Source of the DNA: a virus
Length of the DNA: 25,822 nt
Reading direction: 5' to 3' (one strand)
IMG/VR virus record: IMGVR_UViG_3300042473_000227
Coordinates: 1 to 25,822 of that record
Shown: piece after piece, positions 17,707 through 25,653 of the stretch
Layout of the letters: each line of letters starts with the position of its first letter
Position numbering within the stretch: the stretch's first letter is position 1
Made by a program: the position numbers and the translations under genes
The notes under the pieces: model-generated
What the model was told of the DNA's origin: nothing
The model's input: only the letters and a program-made list of their open reading frames with translations
Databases searched by the model: none

Positions 17707-19254
17707 ATGGGATTTTTAACTAGTAGAACAATAGCACCAACAGTAACGACAAACGACCTCGTACACATCGTAATTACTGGTGATACATCACAAGGAAATC
17801 CATCAGGATCATCATATAAAGCGACTATTGGTCAAATAGGTTTAGCAATTGGTACTGGAAACACAATAACAATTAGTGGGGGTACAGACATATCAGTTAC
17901 GGGATCACACCCAAATTTTGGTATTAGTTTTACAGGAACAACAGGTGGTGATTATTTACCACTAAGTGGTGGTACTGTAAGTGGTGAGACCATATTTACA
18001 AGTGGTATAACAGCAAATACAATATCCACAACAACCATTGGTACTAGTGGTAACTGTGTTGATGATATCTACGTATATAATATACATTCCTGTTCACCAT
18101 TAAATATAAACCCATTGAATGAAGGTAATGTTTATTTCGGACAAACAAGTGGTATTACAATTGATGTTACAAATAATAGACTTGGTATTAATAACCCAAC
18201 ACCAACATATCCGTTAGATATTTTAGGTAATGGTAATTCTGGTAGTTTTTATTATACACCATCAAGTGCTGGAGGTCTTACTTTTTTAAGTGGTACCACA
18301 ACAACACCAACAAACTCAATTGTGAGGTACGGAGTATCAACACCATCGTATTTAACAAAACCAACAGCATCAATGACATTTGGTGTTAGAGGGTGGGGTG
18401 ATTCAACATATAATACGTATGGTAATAATGGTGATGGTTTTATACGAGCCTCGGTTGAAGTGAATGGATTGACGTTTATAAAAGCCCAAGGATCGGGAAC
18501 AAGTGATTATATTCGTTTCTTTGCTGGATCAAACCCAACACTAACACCAAACTTGATGATAAATGGTACAGGAGCAACCCAAGGGTTTGTCGGTATCAAC
18601 ACATCAACACCAAGTGAAAGATTACACGTAAGTGGAAATACTTTAATTGATGGTAGTCTTACTGCAACAACGGCAAACACCTCAACATTGGTGATAAACA
18701 CAACACCAACAACAGATCCTACAAATAATAATGTTTTAGTGAGGGATGTGTCAACCGGTGTTGTTAAACAAAGAGATATTACAAGTACTTTAAATAAAAA
18801 TTACGCATCTTTTTATGATACTGGTGATCAAACAGGTCTTGCTAATACAGTATTAACTATGTCGGCAAACACATCAGATTCTTGGAATACTGGAATTACT
18901 TTAAGTGCAAATACAAGATTTGTAATACAAAATCCTGGTGTTTATAATTTAGCGTTTAGTGGTCAAATGGTTAAAACTGGTGGTAATACTGCGACACATG
19001 CACACATATGGCTTTACCAAAATGGCCTTGATGTACCAAATAGTGCTAGTCAGATTGGATTTCCTGCAAATTCTATATATGTTATTCCCGCTTGGAATTT
19101 CTTTTTTAGTACTACAACACCAAACGAATATGTTGAATTAAAATGGGAAATAAATAGTAATGTAGATAACCAATTGTTATTAAAGCATCAACCAGCGACT
19201 GGAAATGTACCGGCAATCCCATCTCTTATTGTTACAATTAACCAAGTAAATTAA
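17707..19254 (+). CDS. Tail fibre protein with C1q/TNF-like C-terminal domain (515 aa)
   Basis: The domain order is typical of modular phage fibres. The N-terminal attachment region holds YLPLSGGTVSGE at 83-94, a motif seen in many trimeric fibre shafts. Two short fibre repeats follow: LGINNPTPTYPLDI at 159-172 and VGINTSTPSERLHVSG at 295-310. Residues about 365-515 form a globular domain resembling the C1q/TNF-like heads found in phage structural proteins: ASFYDTGDQTGLANTVLTMS, GVYNLAFSGQMVKTGG at 411-426, HIWLYQNGLDVPNSA, and an ending of VPAIPSLIVTINQVN. Such heads usually form trimers and bind the receptor. The gene starts a new block after a TATTTATA element and is followed by a glycosyltransferase gene. 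Receptor binding is inferred, not shown. Confidence 0.82.
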   Translation: MGFLTSRTIAPTVTTNDLVHIVITGDTSQGNPSGSSYKATIGQIGLAIGTGNTITISGGTDISVTGSHPNFGISFTGTTGGDYLPLSGGTVSGETIFTSGITANTISTTTIGTSGNCVDDIYVYNIHSCSPLNINPLNEGNVYFGQTSGITIDVTNNRLGINNPTPTYPLDILGNGNSGSFYYTPSSAGGLTFLSGTTTTPTNSIVRYGVSTPSYLTKPTASMTFGVRGWGDSTYNTYGNNGDGFIRASVEVNGLTFIKAQGSGTSDYIRFFAGSNPTLTPNLMINGTGATQGFVGINTSTPSERLHVSGNTLIDGSLTATTANTSTLVINTTPTTDPTNNNVLVRDVSTGVVKQRDITSTLNKNYASFYDTGDQTGLANTVLTMSANTSDSWNTGITLSANTRFVIQNPGVYNLAFSGQMVKTGGNTATHAHIWLYQNGLDVPNSASQIGFPANSIYVIPAWNFFFSTTTPNEYVELKWEINSNVDNQLLLKHQPATGNVPAIPSLIVTINQVN

Positions 19255-19288
19255 TTCACTTTAAAGATTTTAACAATATATTTTCATT

Positions 19289-20266
19289 ATGAAAGATATT
19301 GTATTTGTAACCGCACAACCAGATGTCCCATATTTTCATTGGCAAGTTAAATTATACACACATAATTTTATGTCTTTAGGTATAAACCCAATGAACATTC
19401 ACGTTATTTTCTCAACATTGGGAAACAACATATTATCTGATGGTGCAAATTCTTTAAAAGAATTAGGGATAAACATCCACACGTATAAGGATGAACGAAC
19501 AAATAAAACTTATATACCTAGTATAAAACCATATCTAATTTCAAAATGGTTAGAACAATATCCACAGTTTGGTAATTGTTTTTTCTTACACGACGCCGAT
19601 ATTATCTTTAGAGAATTACCAAATTTTGATGAACTATTAAACGATAATATTTCTTATTTATCAGATACTATTGGTTATATCGGATATGAATATATTATGG
19701 ATTGTTGTAGAAGATATGAGAAACAACACCCAACAACCAACGAAGGACAGTTACTACAAGAAATGTGTGATGTTATTGGTATTGATGTTAACATAGTTAA
19801 GGATAATCAATTAAATTCTGGTGGTGGACAATACATTATAAAGAATACCGATCACAAATTATGGGAAAAGATCTACAATGATTCAACACCATTATATTCA
19901 CAAATGTTAGATTACCAAAAACGATACCCAATAAATCCTGGTCAAATACAATTTTGGACGGCAGAAATGTGGTCTGTGTTATGGAATTTATGGTTATATG
20001 GGTATGAAACTAAAATTACAAAAGAATTAGATTTTTCTTGGGCAACAGATAGTATTGAAGTGTATAATAAAAAACCAATTTTACATATGGCTGGTATTAC
20101 TGATAATCTAAAATTGACAAAATTCTATAAAGGTGAATATATTAATGTTAACCCAATACAAAAACTAAAAGAAAACCCAAACCATTTTGATTATGTAGAT
20201 AAAAATAATGCAACAATAAAATATATTGATGTTATGAAATCATACACCCAAAAAACGAATAATTGA
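19289..20266 (+). CDS. GT-A fold glycosyltransferase, GT8-like (325 aa)
   Basis: The N-terminus (MKDIVFVTAQPDVPYFHWQV) gives a first beta strand and a nucleotide-sugar binding loop. A DxD-type metal and nucleotide-sugar site is seen as FFLHDADIIF, with D102 and D104. The segment LNSGGGQYIIKN at 175-186 resembles the acceptor-side 'NsGvmli.n' element, and HMAG at 266-269 with FYKGEY nearby resembles the HxxGxxKPW region of GT8-like enzymes. There is no membrane anchor, so it should act in the cytoplasm during infection. It lies between a fibre gene and a Thr-rich adhesin gene, which suggests it may glycosylate fibres, though phage enzymes of this kind may also alter the host surface. It ends in TGA, unlike its neighbours. 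The exact donor and acceptor are unknown. Confidence 0.75.
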   Translation: MKDIVFVTAQPDVPYFHWQVKLYTHNFMSLGINPMNIHVIFSTLGNNILSDGANSLKELGINIHTYKDERTNKTYIPSIKPYLISKWLEQYPQFGNCFFLHDADIIFRELPNFDELLNDNISYLSDTIGYIGYEYIMDCCRRYEKQHPTTNEGQLLQEMCDVIGIDVNIVKDNQLNSGGGQYIIKNTDHKLWEKIYNDSTPLYSQMLDYQKRYPINPGQIQFWTAEMWSVLWNLWLYGYETKITKELDFSWATDSIEVYNKKPILHMAGITDNLKLTKFYKGEYINVNPIQKLKENPNHFDYVDKNNATIKYIDVMKSYTQKTNN

Positions 20267-20267
20267 T

Positions 20268-20275
20268 TATTTATA
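20268..20275 (+). promoter_or_regulatory. TATTTATA element before the adhesin gene at 20289
   Basis: TATTTATA lies one base after the TGA of the glycosyltransferase gene and ends 13 nt before the ATG at 20289. The spacer contains AATAGAATA and no strong ribosome binding site. Confidence 0.3.
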
Positions 20276-20288
20276 ATAAAATAGAATA

Positions 20289-21968
20289 ATGGCCGAAGAA
20301 ATATTTAGTTGTGATCAATGTCTTAACGTATCTTTTATAATTACCGCCATTGATTTTGTAAAACCTGTTGATTTACAGATGTCTTACGATGGGATTAATG
20401 GTTTCTATAGTGGTGAAACACTTGGTGATATATATACTATTTATAACGACAATGGTGTTTGGATTATTGAAGATGAACTTGTTATTTTAGCAACTGGTTC
20501 TACTTGTGATTGTCCATACAATTGTAATTGGGTCACAAATCCTAATTTAGATGTAACAATTAATGACCTTACAGTGGTTTCGTGTACACAAACTACAACA
20601 ACCACATTTTATCCGTTTACAACCACCACAACAACACTACAACCAACACCAATCCAACCAACAAATGAATGTGACGTTATCACGATATTCCCAATGAATG
20701 TTATTTGTGAATCAACAAACCCAACATTTACAAACACGTTTGACGGTATTGCGACAATCTTAATTACTGGTGGGACACCACCTTATGAGATTTTATGGGA
20801 TAATGGTGGTGTTGGTCCTTTTGTTACAAATTTAGGTGTTGGTGAATACGTTGCAACGATTAGTGATTATTATAATGATTTTATAATTACAAGTACTTGT
20901 GTTTTAACAGCACAAACACCTGCGACAACAACTACAACATCAACAACTACATTACCTCAGTTTGGTAATCTTTGTTTTATTGTTTCTGGATATTTTGGTA
21001 AACTATATCAAACCCAATACATTAGTTTTGATTTTGATGGTTATATTAACGACAACCCTAGTTGGTTATCTGACGATGGTGAATATTTCTTATACTGGAA
21101 TACTGGTTCAACATCACAATGGACCGTTTCTGGTTATACAAACGGAGCAATATTTAATCAAAATCCAAATACACCACCAATTACTGGGTGGCAACATTTT
21201 GGTAAACAAAACTTGGAAATTAATGTTTACGAAGGTAATTGTTCTGTTATTGACCCAATAACATTTCAGATTGGAAAAAATAACGCAACATGCGTTAATG
21301 ACGGATCCATTATTATTAATGCGAGTGGTGGTATTCCGCCATATGAATACTCAGTAAATGGGGGAACTAATTTCGTAACAACACCAATAATTAATAACTT
21401 ATCATCAGGGTCATATGTTGTGTTAGTTAGAGATTCATTAAATAATGTTTCAACAACACAAAACGTATTAATATCACAAAATGTGACAAATACTGTGTAT
21501 ACATTAACATTAAATAAAGTTGGAAACAATATTACCATTGTGGTATCACCAACATTACCTATTGGAACATCAATATCATTTGACGTTGTATATGAAAGTG
21601 TGTTTACTGTGGCACCATCACCAACTTCGGCTAGTTTTAATGGAAATTTAAATCTATTATTAAATGGTAGTCCAATTATATCAAATTCACCAATAATAAC
21701 GAATACAACAACATTTAATCCGTGTAATAATGGTAGTCTTTACACAACTAACAATAAACTAATTTGGACAAATGTTGTAATGATAAACACAACAACACTA
21801 ACAGGTTCTTTAACTGGTCAAATAACACCAAATACACCTTTACCATCTTGTTATTCCGCAAACAAAAATGATTCCGTAACACTAAACAATGTGGCAATAA
21901 GTGGTTGTCAGTGCTGTTCGGTTGTGATCACACAATCAGCAGAAGCAATAGCACGAGGGTTTAATTAA
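20289..21968 (+). CDS. Thr-rich adhesin / fibre protein with SprB-like repeats (559 aa)
   Basis: An N-terminal domain of about 100 residues with paired cysteines (CDQC at 8-11, CDCPYNC at 73-79) is followed by Thr runs at 102-106 and 111-116. The first SprB-like unit lies near 128-208 (GGTPPYEILWDNGG, then GVGEYVATISDYYN). Another Thr run, ATTTTTSTTT, is at 212-221. After a domain of unknown type, a second SprB-like unit lies near 318-397 (NDGSIIINASGGIPPYEYS, then SSGSYVVLVRDSLNN). The C-terminal part is beta-rich and ends with a CQCC cluster at 540-543. The Thr runs look like flexible, possibly O-glycosylated linkers. With the fibre and glycosyltransferase genes directly upstream, this is most likely a host-contacting tail component. 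I cannot name a closer family. Confidence 0.76.
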   Translation: MAEEIFSCDQCLNVSFIITAIDFVKPVDLQMSYDGINGFYSGETLGDIYTIYNDNGVWIIEDELVILATGSTCDCPYNCNWVTNPNLDVTINDLTVVSCTQTTTTTFYPFTTTTTTLQPTPIQPTNECDVITIFPMNVICESTNPTFTNTFDGIATILITGGTPPYEILWDNGGVGPFVTNLGVGEYVATISDYYNDFIITSTCVLTAQTPATTTTTSTTTLPQFGNLCFIVSGYFGKLYQTQYISFDFDGYINDNPSWLSDDGEYFLYWNTGSTSQWTVSGYTNGAIFNQNPNTPPITGWQHFGKQNLEINVYEGNCSVIDPITFQIGKNNATCVNDGSIIINASGGIPPYEYSVNGGTNFVTTPIINNLSSGSYVVLVRDSLNNVSTTQNVLISQNVTNTVYTLTLNKVGNNITIVVSPTLPIGTSISFDVVYESVFTVAPSPTSASFNGNLNLLLNGSPIISNSPIITNTTTFNPCNNGSLYTTNNKLIWTNVVMINTTTLTGSLTGQITPNTPLPSCYSANKNDSVTLNNVAISGCQCCSVVITQSAEAIARGFN

Positions 21969-21990
21969 GTTATAAAATCAATAAATTATA

Positions 21991-21998
21991 TATTTATA
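21991..21998 (+). promoter_or_regulatory. TATTTATA element before the 22005 gene
   Basis: TATTTATA ends 6 nt before the ATG at 22005, within a 36-bp gap made almost only of A and T. No purine-rich ribosome binding site is visible, so the exact start relies on the conserved-looking N-terminus of the protein. Confidence 0.3.
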
Positions 21999-22004
21999 TA
22001 TTAA

Positions 22005-24635
22005 ATGGCATACATACTTAAAAATACTTCAGGACTTGTAAACACAAGAGTCACCGATACAGGTAGACAAAAGTTATCACAGGGTAATTTTAAAATCACA
22101 TATTTCCAAATTGGTGATAGTGAAGTGTCTTACGATAAAACACCGTTAAATTACAATCAACCGAATAGTTATGTGTTAGAACCACCATTTAATACACAAA
22201 ACACAAGTGGTGTTCCACAATCAAACAAACAAAGTATTAAATACCCTTATTATGTTGATGGTAACGAAGGAAACACATATGGAATACCTTATATGGATTC
22301 TGTTGTTGATCCTGTTTATAATAGAGCACCATTACGAGGTTTTTTTAGTGGTAATACATCAGCATCAACAATAGATTGGAAGGTTTTAACAAATAACAAA
22401 TATGTGATTTCCGCGAATTTTGTCGTTAATTTATCAATGTTAAACGGAACAAATAAGATTAATTTAATTTACGATCCTTGTAATACACAAAATTATAAAG
22501 AACCATCTGTTGGTGATATTGTGACAATATATTACGATGGTAAAGGTGGTAACAATTGTGGTTGTGCTAATTACCCCCCATTACCAACACCATCACCTAG
22601 TTCAACGATTGTTGTAAGTCCAACACCTAGTTTATCCGCAACAAACCCATGTGTATCACCAACCCCAACTCCAACACCTAGTGCGACACCTTGTTTAACC
22701 CCAACACCTAGTTCACAATGTCCATTACCATCGGATCCTAATTGTGAGATGAACATAACATCTTGTTATCCAATTTTAACATATAAGATTGTTGGTGTTT
22801 GTGAAAACGAAATAACCTTAGATAGAAAGTTACCATATTTTGGTAATATTTTAGGTGAATGTTTTGGTAGAGTGGTTATTTACCCACCAAATATGACATC
22901 AATATATGATAGTATAACACCACGACCACACTGGTCAGATGATGTTATTAATTTTGAATCAATATGTGATACCGATCAATTTGATGTTAAGGTTTGGAAT
23001 ATGAATATTCCTTGGACAGAAAACCCAGCGGGATTAAAAACAAACACATATGAAGGTTACGATAAATTCGGTTCAATTGATTATATTGGTACAAAAGAAT
23101 ATTTTGGATACAACTCAAGTGTGGGTCAAACAGATACAGATTATGTATATTATTATAATTCATTTGATGAAATCGTTGAGGTAAAACCAGAAGAACAAAA
23201 AGCAATAGCAATTATTCATTATACTAACCAAACGATTGACTTTTTCTATGGTGAAAAATTTGCGTTAGAACCATATAACCCAACAAATATTGATGACACA
23301 ACAGGTCAAGCAAGAAACTTTAAAATACATATTCCTTGGTTGATGTGGCATAAAAATTCAGAATGTTGTTATGGTGAGACATTTTGGGTTGATCCACCAA
23401 ATTTTGATGATTTAGATTTATTCCAAGTACAATATATTAAATCAACCAAAAATGATGGTATGAACCAACCAGGTATTAGATACTACCACTTATGGGATAC
23501 ACACAGAAATTCAAATGGTATACCAAGTCGTATTGGTAAAGTTTTTCCAGACAGTAAAATGATTATTATTGACGACGAAGAAATAATTGCTACAATGTCA
23601 TATAAATCAAATAGAAACTGGACATTACCAGCACCACAAGTTTCGTTAATAACACCAAATACATGTGGTATTGAATCAACAACGACTGAAGGTGTTTTAA
23701 CGGGCAGTAATGAAACGATGTATGTTACGTATAGATTATCAAATGATGGTGATTTTACAAATTCACTACATTCAAACTATTACCCAAAAATAACTGGGAA
23801 TAATAATATTTGTAATCCTGATACACCAAAAAATGTTGCAATAAGATTTGGTTCTGAGTTCAATTGTCTCACACAACCATACACACCAACAACAACGACA
23901 ACAACTTTTAACCCAACAACCACAACAACAACAATAATACCTATTGAAAATTGTTATATTTTAACTGAAGATTTAAACATCATTACAACAGAATCTGGTG
24001 AAGGACTACTTTGGTGTAACACAATAAATGACGTTGAGGTATTACAAGATAGTATTTATTATCCTATTGGTTATTTAACGACAACAACAACACAATGTCC
24101 AACAATTTGTGATGTCCCAACTGGTTTTTATGCGACTAAATTAGAAATATTAGTACAAAAAGTAACAGCAGGTCAACGACCAAATCCTAGTGATTGGAAA
24201 ATAATTGATTTCACAAACAATATTAGTGGTCAAACAATCAATGGGTATTTAACACAAGACGCGTTAACAGGGACAACATTCGTTATAACAAAAGAATTAT
24301 ATGATTCGGCATCATATTACAATCTGAATGATTATATTGAATTAACACCATTAGGTAACACAAGTCCAAAACTAAATTTTGGTGATGAGTATTATTTTTA
24401 TGGTGGTGTTGAAACGGATATTCAAGCAACAATATACGAAATGAACTATAAAATTAATTTAAATTTTACTGAGTTCCAGAATACCTCAAATCCAACTTGG
24501 ACAAAAGGTACTAAATCGTATATCACAGAAATCGCACTATTAGATGAAAATAAAGATATTATGGTTATGTCTAAATTACAATCACCTGTATTAAGACAAG
24601 GAATTCAACAGTTTGTTATTAAATTAGACTTCTAA
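22005..24635 (+). CDS. Large tail-collar/fibre-like protein with Pro- and Thr-rich linkers (876 aa)
   Basis: The N-terminus (MAYILKNTSGLVNTRVTDTG, then GNFKITYFQIGDSEV) resembles the start of phage tail-collar fibre proteins, in which a 'ltn.G...l..a...G..l.i..~~vGdg' pattern occurs. The C-terminus (YITEIALLDENKDIMVMSKL, then QFVIKLDF) resembles the end of the same domain, so the fold may be split by a long insertion. Residues 191-245 are a Pro/Ser/Thr-rich linker built from PTPS units. T629-634 and T638-643 flank FNP, and another Thr run lies near 690. Between them are beta-like domains with paired cysteines (for example NNCGCANY, SECCYGE). It probably sits at the baseplate periphery. The split-domain idea is inference from both ends; the middle is unassigned. 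Confidence 0.74.
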   Translation: MAYILKNTSGLVNTRVTDTGRQKLSQGNFKITYFQIGDSEVSYDKTPLNYNQPNSYVLEPPFNTQNTSGVPQSNKQSIKYPYYVDGNEGNTYGIPYMDSVVDPVYNRAPLRGFFSGNTSASTIDWKVLTNNKYVISANFVVNLSMLNGTNKINLIYDPCNTQNYKEPSVGDIVTIYYDGKGGNNCGCANYPPLPTPSPSSTIVVSPTPSLSATNPCVSPTPTPTPSATPCLTPTPSSQCPLPSDPNCEMNITSCYPILTYKIVGVCENEITLDRKLPYFGNILGECFGRVVIYPPNMTSIYDSITPRPHWSDDVINFESICDTDQFDVKVWNMNIPWTENPAGLKTNTYEGYDKFGSIDYIGTKEYFGYNSSVGQTDTDYVYYYNSFDEIVEVKPEEQKAIAIIHYTNQTIDFFYGEKFALEPYNPTNIDDTTGQARNFKIHIPWLMWHKNSECCYGETFWVDPPNFDDLDLFQVQYIKSTKNDGMNQPGIRYYHLWDTHRNSNGIPSRIGKVFPDSKMIIIDDEEIIATMSYKSNRNWTLPAPQVSLITPNTCGIESTTTEGVLTGSNETMYVTYRLSNDGDFTNSLHSNYYPKITGNNNICNPDTPKNVAIRFGSEFNCLTQPYTPTTTTTTFNPTTTTTTIIPIENCYILTEDLNIITTESGEGLLWCNTINDVEVLQDSIYYPIGYLTTTTTQCPTICDVPTGFYATKLEILVQKVTAGQRPNPSDWKIIDFTNNISGQTINGYLTQDALTGTTFVITKELYDSASYYNLNDYIELTPLGNTSPKLNFGDEYYFYGGVETDIQATIYEMNYKINLNFTEFQNTSNPTWTKGTKSYITEIALLDENKDIMVMSKLQSPVLRQGIQQFVIKLDF
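22590..22712 (+). repeat. Repeated CCAACACCTAGT words coding PTPS
   Basis: The 12-mer CCAACACCTAGT occurs in frame at 22620-22631, 22671-22682 and 22701-22712, with a one-base variant at 22590-22601. Each encodes Pro-Thr-Pro-Ser in the linker of the 876-residue protein. The same word in coding orientation appears twice in the minus-strand gene near the right edge (25540-25551 and 25570-25581). Confidence 0.8.
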
Positions 24636-24663
24636 TGTTTAATTTATTTAAAACTAACTTATT

Positions 24664-24687
24664 ATATTAATAAAAAAAAATTAATAT
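24664..24687 (+). promoter_or_regulatory. AT-only inverted repeat over the resolvase start codon
   Basis: ATATTAAT (24664-24671) and ATTAATAT (24680-24687) are perfect inverted copies around a loop of eight A. The right arm covers the A and T of the ATG at 24686. The stem is weak because it contains only A and T, so any control of translation start by folding is tentative. Confidence 0.4.
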
Positions 24688-25291
24688 GTCAAAAAATATT
24701 AAAAATTCACCAAAAGTTTTAGGGTTAGACGTATCAACCCGTACAATCGGTTGGGCTCTATTTGATGTTCAGTCACAAGAATTATTGGAATTGTCACACA
24801 TATCACCTAGACCAAAATTAAAAGACAATGATGATAAAATATTGGAATTATTGATTAAATCTGAAATTTTTGCTGAAAAACTACAACAATATGTTGGATT
24901 AGGTATCGTTAGAGTTATTATTGAAGAACCATTAATGAATTCAAACAATGTATATACAATTCAAACATTATTAAGGTTCAATAGTTTTGTTTTTAAAGAA
25001 ATATATAATATTTTAGGGATTGTACCAGAATTTATATCAACATATAATTCTAGAAAATTTGCTTGGCCTGATTTTGTTAAAGAAAACGACAAAGGTAAAC
25101 ACGTTTTATTCGGTGGATTACCAAAAGACGTTGATAAGAAAATGTTAATTTGGGAAAAGGTCGCTAAACGTGAACCACAAATAGTCTGGGGTTATACTAA
25201 AAATAACACATTGAAAAAAGAGAATTTTGACCAAACTGATGCTTACACTTGTGTTTTAGGTTATATGCGATTAAAAGAAATCTGGAAATAA
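24686..25291 (+). CDS. RuvC-like Holliday junction resolvase (201 aa)
   Basis: The RNase H-fold resolvase pattern is clear. The first strand, VLGLDVSTRTIGWALFD, carries D15. VRVIIEEPLM carries E80 with E81 beside it. The C-terminal FDQTDAYTCVLGYMRL carries D182 and D185, in the place where RuvC-like enzymes have the final acidic pair followed by Ala. All four catalytic positions are thus present. Family members cleave four-way DNA junctions. In phages they debranch replicating DNA before packaging, which would suit its location after late genes. Length is near that of bacterial RuvC, with a somewhat longer middle region. The exact subgroup (bacterial RuvC, poxvirus-like or phage-type) cannot be decided by eye. 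It ends at a terminator 26 bp downstream. Confidence 0.85.
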   Translation: MSKNIKNSPKVLGLDVSTRTIGWALFDVQSQELLELSHISPRPKLKDNDDKILELLIKSEIFAEKLQQYVGLGIVRVIIEEPLMNSNNVYTIQTLLRFNSFVFKEIYNILGIVPEFISTYNSRKFAWPDFVKENDKGKHVLFGGLPKDVDKKMLIWEKVAKREPQIVWGYTKNNTLKKENFDQTDAYTCVLGYMRLKEIWK

Positions 25292-25316
25292 TATCGTTTA
25301 AATTACCGATAATTTG

Positions 25317-25346
25317 AAATATCGTCTTTTTAGACGATATTTTTTT
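25317..25346 (+). terminator. Intrinsic terminator, probably used by both convergent genes
   Basis: AAATATCGTCT (25317-25327) pairs perfectly with AGACGATATTT (25332-25342) around a TTTT loop, giving an 11-bp stem. It is followed by four more T, for a total run of seven T from 25340. It lies 26 bp after the resolvase stop. The minus-strand gene stops at 25345, right beside it, so the hairpin may also end leftward transcription, although the T-tract on that strand is short. Confidence 0.82.
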
Positions 25347-25653
25347 ATATTATGCAATTACCAATTTGTGTTGCAATGAATACTGATGTTGACGTTTGTA
25401 TTTCTGATGTACAAATCTTAACACTTTTACCAGGACTAACCAAAACACTTTGTGTCTGACCGTAACAGTCTTTATAATCATAAACATAAACACTAAAAGG
25501 ATCTGAGTTCACAATTAAAAAATCATAACACGGTAATAAACTAGGTGTTGGCGTCATTGTTGGTGTAACACTAGGTGTTGGTGTTGGTGTTTGACTTGGG
25601 ATTGGAACACAGGTTAAACAAGACCCTGCACTTTCAAAACCAATGTTTTGCAA
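25345..25653 (-). CDS. Minus-strand fibre-like fragment with PTPS linker (102 aa or more; start uncertain)
   Basis: This frame is read leftward and converges on the resolvase. From the right it encodes GFESAGSCLTC, a Pro/Thr linker with two PTPS units (near residues 16-40), then CYDFLIVNSDPFSVYVYDYK and a C-terminal region with CTSEIQ and QIGNCII. The linker matches that of the 876-residue protein down to identical 12-base codon blocks, so it is probably another fibre or adhesin piece. The only conventional start in frame is TTG at 25653, with no visible ribosome binding site. Protein-like sequence continues upstream in the same frame to 25818 (for example LGYVYRANINDNSVCVVYDG), with no ATG, and then meets a TAA at 25819-25821. 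It may be a broken gene, a frameshifted gene, or one with an unusual start. Confidence 0.5.
   Translation of the reverse strand: MQNIGFESAGSCLTCVPIPSQTPTPTPSVTPTMTPTPSLLPCYDFLIVNSDPFSVYVYDYKDCYGQTQSVLVSPGKSVKICTSEIQTSTSVFIATQIGNCII

Noticed and set aside
23886-23940. Thr runs as phase-variable simple repeats
   Set aside because: The codons are a mix of ACA, ACC, ACG and ACT, so the DNA is not a pure repeat. Slippage of 3 bp units would also keep the frame.
17707-24635. Diversity-generating retroelement acting on fibre genes
   Set aside because: No reverse transcriptase gene and no template/variable repeat pair were found in the window. A distant element outside it cannot be excluded.
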